DNA from: Bradyrhizobium sp. AZCC 1610
GTDB taxonomy: Bacteria; Pseudomonadota; Alphaproteobacteria; Rhizobiales; Xanthobacteraceae
Length of the DNA stretch: 64,000 nt
Assembly: GCF_036924515.1 (NCBI RefSeq)
Contig: NZ_JAZHRR010000001.1
Coordinates: 6,729,001-6,793,000, forward strand
Direction: 5' to 3'
Every line of letters starts with the position of its first letter. Within the stretch, counting starts at the first letter, position 1. Under the pieces are notes generated by a model, which did no database searches, was not told the DNA's origin, and was given only the letters and a program-made list of their open reading frames with translations. A program made the translations under genes and the position numbers. Shown here piece after piece: positions 35,592-45,368 of the stretch.

Positions 35592-35880
35592 GGGTTTTCG
35601 TTTTTCCTGACGTCTCGATGTAGAACGTTTCGGTCTTCGGGCCTCGAAGTGCCAAAAATCAGCGAAATCATTGGCGATTTGGCGCTTCATTTGCGCACGG
35701 GACACACATAGTCAATATGACCTGCAGCACAATCGAGAACTCGGAATGGCTGTCGGTCTATTTTGCAAAAAGGTTCGATTGGCTTCGTTAATGCTTTCTC
35801 GCGCAATTAACTTGCTGAATTCGGCGCCGATCTGGCAATAAATGACCACGTCAAATTAAGAACGTTTCAAAAGAGATCGC

Positions 35881-36879
35881 ATGCGAGGCCCAGGCCAATT
35901 TCGAAAGGGTAAACCGGGCTTTTATCCGGATCAGTCGATCTATGCCGAATTTGCCTGCGCCGAATTCGGGCTCCATTTTCGCGACCTCGACGGCGGGTCG
36001 GGACTGCTGTTCAGCGTCGCCTGGCGCGACAGCCTGCTTCATTTCGGTGCCGGCCGATGCTCCTGGTATCCGCAGAACAACGCGACCGCTTCGACGCTGG
36101 CGTCCGACAAGCACTTTGCGAGCAGGATACTGCGAGAAGCCGGCGTGCCCGCGCTCGGCGGTGAATATTTCTTCCTGCACGACCGCCACCGCGCGCATCG
36201 CCCGGCGGGACATGAGCGCAGCGACGCGGTTGCCTATTTCAAGACATTGGGCGGATCGGCTTTCGTCAAGCCACTGACGGGATCGCGCGGCGATTTCGCA
36301 CAAGCCATTCACGGCGACGTAGCGCTCATTCGCTATCTTGATGAGGTGATGAAATATTACGACGCTGTGCTGATCCAGCCGATCGTCGAAGGGATCGAGT
36401 ATCGCGTTTTTCTGCTCGACGATGATGTGCTCTTTTGCGCGCGAAAATATCCGCCGTCCGTCACGGGCGACGGCGTGCACACAACGCGTGAATTGCTCAC
36501 TGTCCACAATGATGCCCTGCGCGCACGCGGCCTCTCGCCTGCTTCGCTACCGAACCGGGATCCGTCGCTCGATACTGTCCCGGCGAAGGGCGAACGTCGC
36601 GAGATCCCCGGGCGCATGAATCTGAGCGCGGGCGGCACGATGGTGCTGGCGCCGGCGCCATCCGAAAAGGCCGTCACCCTGGCGCGGCAGGCTGCGCGCG
36701 CGATCGGGCTTCGCGTCGCGGCCATCGACATGTTCGTCGGTATCGGCGGCAATCCTGATGCGATCGAGATCATCGAGGTCAATTCCAACCCGGCGATCCG
36801 GCTGCTGGAAGATTCCGGCCGGGGCGACCTGATCCTGAAGATCTGGCATCACACCTTCTCTGCCATGGGACTGCTGTAG
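35881..36879 (+). CDS. ATP-grasp ligase, cyanophycin-synthetase-like
   Basis: 332 residues. After an N-terminal part (YAEFACAEFGLHFRDLDGGS, WRDSLLHFGAGRCSWYPQNN), the ATP-grasp core is visible: SDKHFASRILREAGVPALGG, FVKPLTGSRGDFAQAIHG (nucleotide-binding Lys and Gly-rich loop), VEGIEYRVFLLDDDVLFCAR, SAGGTMVLAP, and the Mg-binding end IEIIEVNSNPAIRLLEDSGR. The order resembles the ATP-grasp half of cyanophycin synthetase and glutathione-synthetase-like enzymes. It should join a carboxylate to an amine with ATP. Its stop codon overlaps the start of a Mur-ligase gene, so the two are coupled. Substrates unknown. Confidence 0.8.
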   Translation: MRGPGQFRKGKPGFYPDQSIYAEFACAEFGLHFRDLDGGSGLLFSVAWRDSLLHFGAGRCSWYPQNNATASTLASDKHFASRILREAGVPALGGEYFFLHDRHRAHRPAGHERSDAVAYFKTLGGSAFVKPLTGSRGDFAQAIHGDVALIRYLDEVMKYYDAVLIQPIVEGIEYRVFLLDDDVLFCARKYPPSVTGDGVHTTRELLTVHNDALRARGLSPASLPNRDPSLDTVPAKGERREIPGRMNLSAGGTMVLAPAPSEKAVTLARQAARAIGLRVAAIDMFVGIGGNPDAIEIIEVNSNPAIRLLEDSGRGDLILKIWHHTFSAMGLL

Positions 36880-38195
36880 TGTTCGACCTGCCGAAATACG
36901 GCGACGGTGTCTGTCTGGCGCGGATGGCCGAGTTGCTGGAGCATCTTTCTATCGATCGCGCGCGACTGCAGCGCAACTCGGTGGTGGTAACCGGCTCCAA
37001 TGGCAAGGGCAGCACGGCGGCGATGTGCGCCGCTATTGGCCGCGCCTATGGCCTGCGCACCGGCCTGTTCACCTCGCCGCATCTCCTGCGTTTCAACGAA
37101 CGGATTCAGATCGATGGCGTGGAGATCGCCGACGACGCGCTCGCTCGCTTGAAACTGCGGGTCGAAGCTGCCATCGCAACCGTCTCGAAGAAGGTGGACG
37201 AGAAGTTCGGCGCCTTCGAAGCGCTGTTTGCGCTTGCGTGCCTGCACTTCCAGGAGAGCGGATGCGACTTCGCGGTGTTCGAGGCCGGCATCGGCGGCCG
37301 CTACGATCCGGTCCGTCTGGTCGGCGCGCGCGAGACGTGCGTCACCTCTGTTGACTACGAGCATATCGAATTGCTCGGACACTCGCTTGAACTGATCGTA
37401 TCAGACAAGAGCGACGCCTGCACCGCCGGCGGCACGATCGTCTATGGCGAGAACTGCCGGGAGCTGCGGCCGCATCTCGTCGAATATAATCGCGGGCGCG
37501 GCTGCACGCCGCTGTTCGTCCGCGATGAGATCCGAATCGACAACGAGGTTACGGCGGCGTCCGGCCAGCATTTCGACTTCCAGTTCGGCTATCATGATTA
37601 TCGCCGCCTTGAAGTGAACCTGCCGGGCGCATTCCAGTTCAACAACGCCGCCATTGCGGTCACCCTGTTTCTGTTCTGGCTGCAGCGCGAGCAGCCGCGC
37701 AAGGCTCCCGACCGGATCGAAGCCGCGATACGCACCGGACTGCGCGAGGCGCGTTGGCCCGGCCGTCTCGAAACCATCCGGCAAGACCCACTCACGGTGA
37801 TCGATGTCGGCCATACCCCGGACGGCATCCGCCAATCGCTTGCAAGCCTCATGTCGATTCATGGCCGCGACGGCTGGATCCTTGTCACCGGCGCGTCGCG
37901 CGACAAAAAGGCCGACGAAATCGTCGGCGCGCTGGCGCCATCCTTTGACACGATCATTTGTACGGCAGCGCATCACAAGGGAGCCGACGCGCAAACCATC
38001 GCGGCCGCGGCGCGGCGCGGCAATCCCAAGGCGAACATTCATGTCGCCGCGACAATCGCAGACGCGGCGCGGCTCTCGCAGGAGATGGCTCGGCGCCAAA
38101 AGCGAAGCGTATACGTGGCGGGCGGATTATTCCTGGCGGTCGAATACACGACCGTCGTCAAGGGTGGCCGCGCGGAAGATTTGGAGTTTTTCTGA
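36879..38195 (+). CDS. Mur-ligase / FolC-like amide ligase
   Basis: 438 residues from a GTG sharing one base with the upstream TAG. P-loop TGSNGKGSTAAM, FTSPHLLRFNERI, the Mg/ATP element FEAGIGGRYDPVRL, then TSVDYEHIELLGHSLELIVS with Lys in SDKSDAC at the place of the carbamylated Lys of FolC. The C-terminal domain has LEVNLPGAFQFNNAAIAVTL and VIDVGHTPDGIRQSLASL. FolC adds glutamate to folate, but several positions depart from FolC consensus. The tight coupling to an ATP-grasp partner points instead to a two-enzyme peptide or amino-acid conjugate pathway, comparable to a cyanophycin synthetase split in two genes. Confidence 0.8.
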   Translation: MFDLPKYGDGVCLARMAELLEHLSIDRARLQRNSVVVTGSNGKGSTAAMCAAIGRAYGLRTGLFTSPHLLRFNERIQIDGVEIADDALARLKLRVEAAIATVSKKVDEKFGAFEALFALACLHFQESGCDFAVFEAGIGGRYDPVRLVGARETCVTSVDYEHIELLGHSLELIVSDKSDACTAGGTIVYGENCRELRPHLVEYNRGRGCTPLFVRDEIRIDNEVTAASGQHFDFQFGYHDYRRLEVNLPGAFQFNNAAIAVTLFLFWLQREQPRKAPDRIEAAIRTGLREARWPGRLETIRQDPLTVIDVGHTPDGIRQSLASLMSIHGRDGWILVTGASRDKKADEIVGALAPSFDTIICTAAHHKGADAQTIAAAARRGNPKANIHVAATIADAARLSQEMARRQKRSVYVAGGLFLAVEYTTVVKGGRAEDLEFF

Positions 38196-38286
38196 ACGTG
38201 GCGCACAATCCGCGCAGTCGAACGGCTCGTCCGCGGCAGCGCATCCGGAAAACGCCAGAATAAGACAATGCGAGGGAGAGAACATC

Positions 38287-39289
38287 ATGAGTGACACCGT
38301 CAATCGTCAGATCCTGCTGGTCGAGAAGCCGAGCGGCAAGCTCGGCCCTGAGCATTTCAACATGGTCAAGGGTACCGTGCCCGAGCCGAAAGACGGCGAG
38401 GCGCTGGTGCGGACACGCTATATTTCGCTCGACGCCGCCAACCGGGCATGGATGCACGGCGCGACTTACCGCGCCGCCGTCGAGGCCAACACCGTGATGG
38501 CGGGCGGCAGCATCGCGGAGGTCGTCTCTTCGAAGGCCTCAGGTCTCGCGCCCGGCGATATCGTCTTCGGCGACACCGGCTGGCAGGATTATGCCGCGGT
38601 GCCCGCCAAGCATCTCACGAAGATGCCTGACATGGAGCCGATGACACATCTGCTCAGTGTCTACGGCATCGCCGGTCTCACCGCCTATTTTGGCTTGCTG
38701 CATGTCGGCAAGCCCAAGGAAGGCGAGACTGTCGTCGTGTCGGCAGCCGCCGGTTCGGTCGGATCGATCGTCGGGCAGATCGCCAAGATCAAGGGGTGCC
38801 ATGTCATCGGCATCGCCGGTGGCAAGGACAAGTGCCAGTGGCTGACTTCCGAACTTGGCTTCGACGCCGCGGTCGATTACAAGGACGGCGCCACCTTCAA
38901 GGCGCTGCGCGCTGCGGCCCCCAAGGGGCATCGACGTCTATTTCGACAACGTCGGCGGCGACATTCTCGAAGCTTGCCTTTCGCTGATGAACAACCGCGG
39001 CCGCATCGCCTGCTGCGGCGCGATCTCGCAATATGACGGCGTGCCGTCGGCCCATGGCCCACGCGGCGTGCCCGGCCTGATCGTGGTGAAGCGCCTCATC
39101 ATGCAGGGCTTCATCGTGATGGATTACATGGACCAGAGCGGCACGGCGCTGGCCGACCTGCAGTCCTGGGTCGCGTCGGGCAAGTTGAAGGTGCAGGAAG
39201 ACGTGATCGATGGGATCGAGAACACGCCGAAAGCTCTGATCGGCCTGCTCGCCGGCGAGAACCGCGGCAAGAGGATGGTGAGGGTGTAG
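38287..39289 (+). pseudogene. NADP-dependent oxidoreductase (MDR, CurA-like), one frameshift
   Basis: The first frame starts at ATG 38287 (GAGGGAGAGAACATC upstream) and reads VEKPSGKLGPEHF, YISLDAANRAWM, SVYGIAGLTAYFGLLHVG and the NADP motif VVSAAAGSVGSIVGQIAKI. Near 38931 the run AAGGGGC shifts the frame; with one G fewer it continues PKGIDVYFDNVGGDILEACL, NNRGRIACCGAISQYD and ENRGKRMVRV to the stop at 39289. The whole is ~333 residues, the normal length of the zinc-free medium-chain reductases that reduce C=C bonds of enones. Either a sequencing insertion or a very recent mutation. Confidence 0.85.
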
Positions 39290-39306
39290 GCCGAACTCTA
39301 TCAGCA

Positions 39307-39447
39307 CGTCGTCCCGGCCTTGAGCCGGGACCCATAACCCCGAACCTTAGCGATGAACGAGGCCGTGGCCCCAGCCCACCGCAACGTAGGCATCGGCGGT
39401 TATGGATCCCGGATCGTGCTCGCTTTGCTCGCTTGTCCGGGACGACG
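39307..39447. repeat. Dispersed palindromic repeat, family A variant
   Basis: Left arm CGTCGTCCCGGCCTTGAGCC with inner hairpin CCCGGC...GCCGGG; right end CCGGGACGACG after a second hairpin (GATCGTGCTCGCTTTGCTCG region). Lies between convergent oxidoreductase and RND genes. Confidence 0.75.
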
Positions 39448-39457
39448 TGGATAGAGA

Positions 39458-42400
39458 CTAATGTCCCGCGGCGGGCGCCTGCGGCACCGTTTGCGCCCCA
39501 ACCTTCTTCCGCTTCCGCTCCTTCAGCCAGTTCTCGAACCGCTGCACCACGACAAAGAATGTCGGCACGAACAGCACGGCCAGACACGTCGAGGCCAGCA
39601 TGCCCGAGAACACCGTGATGCCGATCGACTTCCGCGCATTGGCGCCCGCACCGGTCGCGAGCACCAGCGGCACGACGCCGAGGATAAAGGCGAACGACGT
39701 CATCAGGATCGGACGGAAGCGGGCGCGCGCCGCCTCAACGGCGGATTCCAGTAGCGGCTTGCGGTCGCGCACGTGCAATTCCAGCGCCACCTCGACGATC
39801 AGGATGGCGTTCTTGGCTGACAGTGCGATCAGCAGGATGATGCCGATCTGAGTATAGAGGTTGTTCTCGATCCTCAAGCCGGTCAGCACCGCCATCGGGC
39901 CGAGCAGTGACAACGGCACCGCCAGAATTACCGAGACCGGCGCGTACCAGCTCTCATATTGCCCCGCCAGCACGAGGTAGACCAGCAGCAGGGCAAGGCC
40001 GAACGCCCAATAGATCTGACCGCCGACGACCTTCTCCTGGTACGACATCGCCGTCCACTCGAACCCCGTGCCCGGCGGCAACGTCTTTGCGGCGATCTCT
40101 TCCATCAGGTTCATCGACTGGCCCGAGCTGTAGCCCGTGGCCGGCAGGCCGATGATGGTGGCCGACGGATAGAGGTTATACAGGCTGATCAACGACGGAC
40201 CGACGGCGGGCGTAATCTTCGCCACCGCGCCGAGCGGGATCATGTCGCCCTGGCTGTTGCGCACCGTCAGCCTTTCGATGTCGCGCGGCGTCAGGCGGAA
40301 TTGCGCGTCTCCCTGGGCATAGACCTGGAAGGTACGACCGAACTTGTTGAACTGGTTGACGTAGCTCGACCCCATGTAAGACGACAGTGTCGAGAAGATC
40401 TGGTCGGTCGTGACATGCATGGTCTGGGCCTTGACCCTGTCAACCTCGACGTCGAACTGCGGCACCATCGAACGGAACGGCGAGCTGACGCGCTGCAGCG
40501 CGCTTTGCGTCGCCGCATTGGAGACCATGGCGCCCGTAATCGCCTGCAGCTTGCTGAAATCGGAATTGCCGTCCCGGAGCTGCACCTGCATGGCGAAGCC
40601 GGCGGCGTTGCCGATACCCTGGATCGGCGGCGGCGGCACCACCAGGATCCGCGCTTCCTCGATCACCGACAGCTTCTCGTTCAGTCCGACGAACAGCGAT
40701 CGCAGATCCTCACCCTCACCGCGCGCGCTCCACTCCTTCAGGATCAGATAGGCCACGCCGGCATTGGCGAGGCTGGAAGAATTGTCGAGCGCAGAGATGC
40801 CGGAAATGGTGATCACTTGCTCGACGCCTGCTGCCTTGCCGGTAATTTCGCTGACCCGCGTGAGCACGCGCTGGGTTCGGTCCAGCGCCGCGCCGTCGGG
40901 CAATTGCACAGCCACCAGGAGATAGCCCTGGTCCTCGATCGGGATGAAGCCGGTCGGCACCCGCGACAGGCCGTAGCCGCCGATCGCGATCAGGATCAGC
41001 GCGCCGATGACAGAAACATTGCTGTGCGCCACCAGCCGGCCGATCAGCCGGCCATAACCGGCCTCAAGGCGGTTATAGACCGCATTGAAGCCGCGATAGA
41101 AGAAGTTGCGCTGTTCCGGCGGCGCGGGCCGTCGCAGCCATAGGGCGCACTGCGTCGGCTTTAGCGTTGCCGCGTTGATGGCGCTGAGCAGCGCAGTTGC
41201 GGCAATGACCAGCGCGAATTGCGCATACATCCGCCCGGTCAAGCCCGGCAGGAACGCTGACGGCAAGAACACCGAGATCAGCACCAGCGTGATGCCGATG
41301 ATCGGCGCGAACAGCGCGTCCATCGCGCTGATCGCTGCGTCATGGCCGGACATGCCCTGCTCGATATTGTGAGCCGCGCCTTCAACCACGACGATGGCGT
41401 CATCAACCACAATGCCGATCGCGAGCACAATCGCAAACAGTGTCGAGATATTGACGGTGAAGCCGAGCGCCGCCATCGCCGCGAACGCACCGATGATCGT
41501 GACCGGCACCGTGGTCGCCGGCACCAGCATCGCGCGCCAATCCTGCAGGAAGATCAGGATCACGACCAGCACGAGCAGGCCGGCCTCGATCAGCGTCTTG
41601 TAAACCTCATTGATCGATTCGGAGACGAATTTGGTGGTGTTGAACGGCGTGTCGTACTTGATGTCCTGCGGGAATCCCTTCGCCAACTCCGCCATCTTTC
41701 TCTGAACCGCCTGCTCGACCTCGAGCGCGTTGGCGCCCGGCGACTGGAACACGCCGATGCCGGTGGCTGGCTTATTGTTGAGCGAGAACATCTGACTGTA
41801 GGTCTGGGCGCCGAGCTCGACCCGGCCGACGTCGCGCACGCGCGTGACGTCGCCGCTATTGCCGGTCTTGACGATCACGTTTTCGAACTCGCTGGTGTCG
41901 TCGAGCCGCCCGCTGACGTTGAGCGTATACTGGAACGCCTGCCCTGCTGGCGCCGGCGGCGCGCCGACCTGACCGGCGGTGACCTGCTGGCTCTGCTGCT
42001 GGATCGCCGAGATGACGTCCTGCGGCATCAGGTTGCGCGCCTGCAGCTTGTTCGGATCGAGCCAGACCCGCATCGAATACTGACCGGCGCCGAACACCGT
42101 GACGTTGCCGACGCCGGGCAAACGCGACAGCTCGTCGCGAATATTGATGGTGGCGTAATTGCTCAGGAACAGACTGTCATAGGTCGCTTTCGGCGACGTC
42201 AGCGTCACGAACAAGAGGATCGCCGTCGACCTCTTCTGCACGGTGACGCCCTGGTTCTGCACCGATTGCGGCAACTGCGACAGCGCGCTCGACACCCGGT
42301 TCTGCACCAGCACCTGCGCGAAGTTGAGGTCGGTACCAATCTTGAACGTAACCGTCAGCGAATAGGAACCGTCGGCGCCGCTGTAGGACTGCATGTAAAG

Positions 42401-42628
42401 CATGTCCTCGACGCCGTTGACCTGCTGCTCGATCGGCAGCGCCACCGTATCGATCACGGTTTTCGCGCTGGCGCCGGGATAGCGGGTGGTGACCTGGACC
42501 GTGGGCGGCACGACGTCGGGATACTGCGCGACGGCGAGCCGAAACAGGCAGACGCCGCCGATCAGGATCATCAGGATGGCGATGACGTTGGAAAGAACCG
42601 GCCGCTCGATGAAGAATTTTGAAATCAT
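39458..42628 (-). CDS. RND efflux pump inner-membrane transporter, HAE1 family
   Basis: 1056 residues, the usual AcrB/MexB length. N-terminus MISKFFIERPVLSNVIAILM is canonical. The TM4 proton-relay motif GIVVDDAIVVVE contains the paired Asp residues; PTQCALWLRRP and the second-half GYSSGQSMNLMEEIA and SAKNAILIVEVALE follow, with 12 membrane segments and two large periplasmic loops. Exports drugs, dyes or other hydrophobic compounds by proton antiport. It lies nine bases after the adaptor gene; no outer-membrane channel gene or regulator is adjacent, so a shared TolC is expected. Confidence 0.93.
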   Translation of the reverse strand: MISKFFIERPVLSNVIAILMILIGGVCLFRLAVAQYPDVVPPTVQVTTRYPGASAKTVIDTVALPIEQQVNGVEDMLYMQSYSGADGSYSLTVTFKIGTDLNFAQVLVQNRVSSALSQLPQSVQNQGVTVQKRSTAILLFVTLTSPKATYDSLFLSNYATINIRDELSRLPGVGNVTVFGAGQYSMRVWLDPNKLQARNLMPQDVISAIQQQSQQVTAGQVGAPPAPAGQAFQYTLNVSGRLDDTSEFENVIVKTGNSGDVTRVRDVGRVELGAQTYSQMFSLNNKPATGIGVFQSPGANALEVEQAVQRKMAELAKGFPQDIKYDTPFNTTKFVSESINEVYKTLIEAGLLVLVVILIFLQDWRAMLVPATTVPVTIIGAFAAMAALGFTVNISTLFAIVLAIGIVVDDAIVVVEGAAHNIEQGMSGHDAAISAMDALFAPIIGITLVLISVFLPSAFLPGLTGRMYAQFALVIAATALLSAINAATLKPTQCALWLRRPAPPEQRNFFYRGFNAVYNRLEAGYGRLIGRLVAHSNVSVIGALILIAIGGYGLSRVPTGFIPIEDQGYLLVAVQLPDGAALDRTQRVLTRVSEITGKAAGVEQVITISGISALDNSSSLANAGVAYLILKEWSARGEGEDLRSLFVGLNEKLSVIEEARILVVPPPPIQGIGNAAGFAMQVQLRDGNSDFSKLQAITGAMVSNAATQSALQRVSSPFRSMVPQFDVEVDRVKAQTMHVTTDQIFSTLSSYMGSSYVNQFNKFGRTFQVYAQGDAQFRLTPRDIERLTVRNSQGDMIPLGAVAKITPAVGPSLISLYNLYPSATIIGLPATGYSSGQSMNLMEEIAAKTLPPGTGFEWTAMSYQEKVVGGQIYWAFGLALLLVYLVLAGQYESWYAPVSVILAVPLSLLGPMAVLTGLRIENNLYTQIGIILLIALSAKNAILIVEVALELHVRDRKPLLESAVEAARARFRPILMTSFAFILGVVPLVLATGAGANARKSIGITVFSGMLASTCLAVLFVPTFFVVVQRFENWLKERKRKKVGAQTVPQAPAAGH

Positions 42629-42637
42629 GGCCGGCTC

Positions 42638-43840
42638 CTACTTGGCCGCAGCCGGCTGCGCTTCGACCGTCTTCAGTTGCGGATCGACCTTCTGGCCGGG
42701 AATCGCACGCAACAGGCCGGTGGTAATCACGCGGTCGTCGGCCTTGAGGCCTTCTTCGATGACGCGCAACTCGCCTTCCAGCGGCCCGACGCGCACCTTG
42801 CGCTGTTCGACGATATTTTCGCCGTTCACGACCAGCACGTAACGTCCGGACTGATCGCTGCCGAGGGCAACATCAGGCACGAACAGCGCGTTCTGCACCT
42901 GGTCGAGGGGTACGCGGACGCGGACGAAGAAGCCCGGCAACAGGGCACGGTCCGAATTGGGCAGCACGCCGCGCACGGGAAGCGTGCCGGTCGACTGGTT
43001 CAGCGTCGTGGCGGCATAGTCGAGGTTGCCCTTGTGCGGAAAGCCGGTCTCGGTCTGCAATCCGATCTCGATCGGCACTTGCCTGAGATCATCGGGTGTC
43101 AGGCCGCGCCGGCGGGCTTCCTCGCGGATCCGCAGCACGTCTTGTTCATTGACGTTGAAATTCACATAGATGGGATCGAGCGCCACGATGGTGGCGAGTT
43201 GCGTCGGCGACGACGCGCCGACGAGTTCGCCGACGGACACGAGATGCGCGCTGACGACACCGTCAAACGGCGCCGTCACGTTGGTATAACCGTAATTAAC
43301 CGCCGCGATCTTGGTATTGACCTGGGCCTGAAGCAGGCTCGCCTGCGCGTTGTCGCGGGCAGACGTGGAATTGTCCAGCGTCGCCTGGGAAACGGCTTGC
43401 CGCTGCACCAGCTCTTGCTGGCGCTTGAAGTCCGCCTCGGTCTGTCTCACCGATGCCTGCGCGCCGCTTTCCGCAGCCTGCGCCTGTTCGAGCTTCAGCT
43501 TGTAGGTGTCAGGCTCGATCGTGAACAGGGATGTGCCCTCCTTCACGAAGGCTCCATCCTTGTAGTTGATCGATTGCAGAAAGCCCTGCACGCGCGCAAC
43601 CAGATCGACATTCTTGATCGCGGCGGTATTGCCGGTGGTTTCCAGATAGCGCGTGAAAGGCCGTTGCACCGGCGGCGCGACTTCGACCTTCGGCGGCGGC
43701 GGCGGGACAAAAGTATTTTGTTCGCAGGCACTTAAGATGCCCATCGCCGCAATCGCGAAACCTGCACGGCAGGCCGCGGCGCCCCTTTGTCCGGCGACGC
43801 CGTATGATCTCAAGCGTGCAGGCGAACGCGAAGCCTTCAT
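42638..43840 (-). CDS. RND efflux periplasmic adaptor (membrane fusion) lipoprotein
   Basis: 400 residues from ATG 43840; a GTG 21 codons upstream is in frame but precedes a long unlikely leader. Lipobox GILSAC predicts a lipid-anchored protein. Proline-rich linker FVPPPPPKVEVAPP, lipoyl half-motifs, a helical hairpin (EQAQAAESGAQASVRQTEAD through QAVSQATLDNSTSARDNAQA) and the beta-barrel region ATIVALDPIYVNFNVNEQDV are all as in AcrA/MexA. Pairs with the adjacent transporter. Confidence 0.9.
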   Translation of the reverse strand: MKASRSPARLRSYGVAGQRGAAACRAGFAIAAMGILSACEQNTFVPPPPPKVEVAPPVQRPFTRYLETTGNTAAIKNVDLVARVQGFLQSINYKDGAFVKEGTSLFTIEPDTYKLKLEQAQAAESGAQASVRQTEADFKRQQELVQRQAVSQATLDNSTSARDNAQASLLQAQVNTKIAAVNYGYTNVTAPFDGVVSAHLVSVGELVGASSPTQLATIVALDPIYVNFNVNEQDVLRIREEARRRGLTPDDLRQVPIEIGLQTETGFPHKGNLDYAATTLNQSTGTLPVRGVLPNSDRALLPGFFVRVRVPLDQVQNALFVPDVALGSDQSGRYVLVVNGENIVEQRKVRVGPLEGELRVIEEGLKADDRVITTGLLRAIPGQKVDPQLKTVEAQPAAAK

Positions 43841-43915
43841 TTTTAGTGCCCCAATAGGTTTTGTTCTGGAAAAGGCTTTATTCAAAAACTGGCTTTCCGC
43901 CACCCCATGAAAATA

Positions 43916-44016
43916 GCAACAATCCGCTTGCAGCGGAACCGGTCGTCGTCCGCAAGCCTGTCGTGGTTTGCAAGACCGTGTGGGTGAATGGCGTGATGGT
44001 TCGCCGCTGCGGCTAA
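43916..44016 (+). pseudogene. 3' remnant of a small secreted-protein gene
   Basis: A frame without a start reads NNPLAAEPVVVRKPVVVCKT, VWVNGVMVRRCG and stop at 44014-44016. The C...RRCG ending resembles small exported Bradyrhizobium proteins such as the one encoded at 29786-30040. No upstream signal-peptide part is recognisable, so it looks like a truncated remnant. Confidence 0.35.
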
Positions 44017-44201
44017 CCCGGCGTTACCAAATGCCCGGTCCAGCCGAAGCTGCCGCAGAGCGGACAACCGTTCGCGGACAGAACCGGCTGGATTGAGACG
44101 GGCCATAGGCCGCCGGTGGGGACCGGGTCCCGGTCTCGTTCCCTCGTTATTTTTCTGTAGCGCAAATTTCCGCCGCGGATTAGTCTCCGACCCAAATTAA
44201 T

Positions 44202-44213
44202 CAGTATACTGTC
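44202..44213. promoter_or_regulatory. Candidate MarR box 1
   Basis: CAGTATACTG is a perfect palindrome, extended by TC. The 11-mer AGTATACTGTC (44203-44213) recurs exactly at 49451-49461 before the gentisate dioxygenase gene. It lies 18 bases ahead of the GTG start of the monooxygenase gene. Confidence 0.62.
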
Positions 44214-44228
44214 GATTGGGAGGAAGAC

Positions 44229-45368
44229 GTGCGTATCGCCGTCATCGGCGGAGGCCCCGGCGGCCTCTATTTCGCGTATCTCTGGAAGCGGCGTCACCCG
44301 GACGCACACATCGCCCTGTTCGAGCAGAACCCCGAAGGCGCGACCTGGGGGTTCGGCGTGGTGTTCTCCGAACAGGCGCTGGAATTTCTGCGCGCCGACG
44401 ACCCCGAAACCGTCGACGCCATCACGCCGCGGATGGAGAGCTGGAAGAACATCACGCTCAATCTGCATGGGCAAAGCGCCGAGATCGACGGCATCGGCTT
44501 CTCCTCGATCGGCCGGCTCGAACTGCTGACCATCCTGCAGCAACGCGTGCGCGCGGCAGGTGTCACGGCGCGGTATGACACCACGATCCAGTCGATCGAC
44601 GAACTCAGGGGATATGACCTGATCGTCGCCGCCGACGGGCTGAACTCGCTGGTGCGCCGCGGCTTTGAGAAGGAATTCGGCGCCTCGGTTTCGCACTCGA
44701 CCAACAAGTTCGCCTGGTATGGCACCAGCAAACGCTTTGCCACACTGTCGCAGACTTTCGTGAAGACCGATCTCGGATCGTTCAACGCCCATCATTATCG
44801 CTATTCACCCTCGATGAGCACGTTCCTGGTCGAATGCGATGCGGCGACCTGGCAGGCCTACGGCTTCGAGCACAAGACGATCGAGCAATCGCAGGCGATC
44901 TGCGAGGAGATATTCGCAGGCACACTCGATGGCCACCCGCTGATCTCGAACAAATCGGTGTGGCGCAATTTTCCCTGGATCTGGAACGAGAACTGGTCGC
45001 ACGAAAATATGGTGCTGATCGGCGACGCGCTGCATTCGGCGCACTTCTCGATCGGCTCGGGAACACGGCTCGCCATCGAGGACGCGATCGCGCTGACCAA
45101 GGCGCTGGAGGCGGAGACGGAAATTCCCGCCGCCCTCGCCCGCTACCAGGCCGAACGCAAGCCGATCGTGCAGAAGCTGGTGACGGCGGCCCGCACCAGC
45201 GCCGACTGGTACGAACACTTCCCCGAACGCATGAAGCTCGACCTGATGGATTTTGCCTACAGTTACATCACCCGCTCGGGGCGGATCGCCGACGCGCGGC
45301 TGCGCGCGATGTCGCCGGAATTCATGGCGCGCTACGAGGCGGAAAAGAACATTGGGAGCCAGGCATGA
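44229..45368 (+). CDS. FAD monooxygenase acting on an aryl-CoA thioester (salicylyl-CoA 5-hydroxylase-like)
   Basis: 379 residues from GTG 44229 (GGGAGGAAGAC upstream). FAD motif IGGGPGGLYFAYLWKRRHP, then NPEGATWGFGVVFSEQALEF and GIGFSSIGRLELLTILQQR, which match the N-terminal half of anthraniloyl-CoA / salicylyl-CoA hydroxylases. The second FAD motif is VLIGDALHSAHFSIGSGTRL. Many relatives are ~770-residue fusions with an Old-Yellow-Enzyme-like half; this one has only the flavin hydroxylase half. It overlaps the CoA-ligase gene by four bases, so the pair likely activates and hydroxylates an aromatic acid towards gentisate. The exact substrate is inference. Confidence 0.78.
   Translation: MRIAVIGGGPGGLYFAYLWKRRHPDAHIALFEQNPEGATWGFGVVFSEQALEFLRADDPETVDAITPRMESWKNITLNLHGQSAEIDGIGFSSIGRLELLTILQQRVRAAGVTARYDTTIQSIDELRGYDLIVAADGLNSLVRRGFEKEFGASVSHSTNKFAWYGTSKRFATLSQTFVKTDLGSFNAHHYRYSPSMSTFLVECDAATWQAYGFEHKTIEQSQAICEEIFAGTLDGHPLISNKSVWRNFPWIWNENWSHENMVLIGDALHSAHFSIGSGTRLAIEDAIALTKALEAETEIPAALARYQAERKPIVQKLVTAARTSADWYEHFPERMKLDLMDFAYSYITRSGRIADARLRAMSPEFMARYEAEKNIGSQA

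Noticed and set aside
41342..42622. 426-codon plus-strand open frame
   Set aside because: Antisense to the RND transporter; shadow composition.
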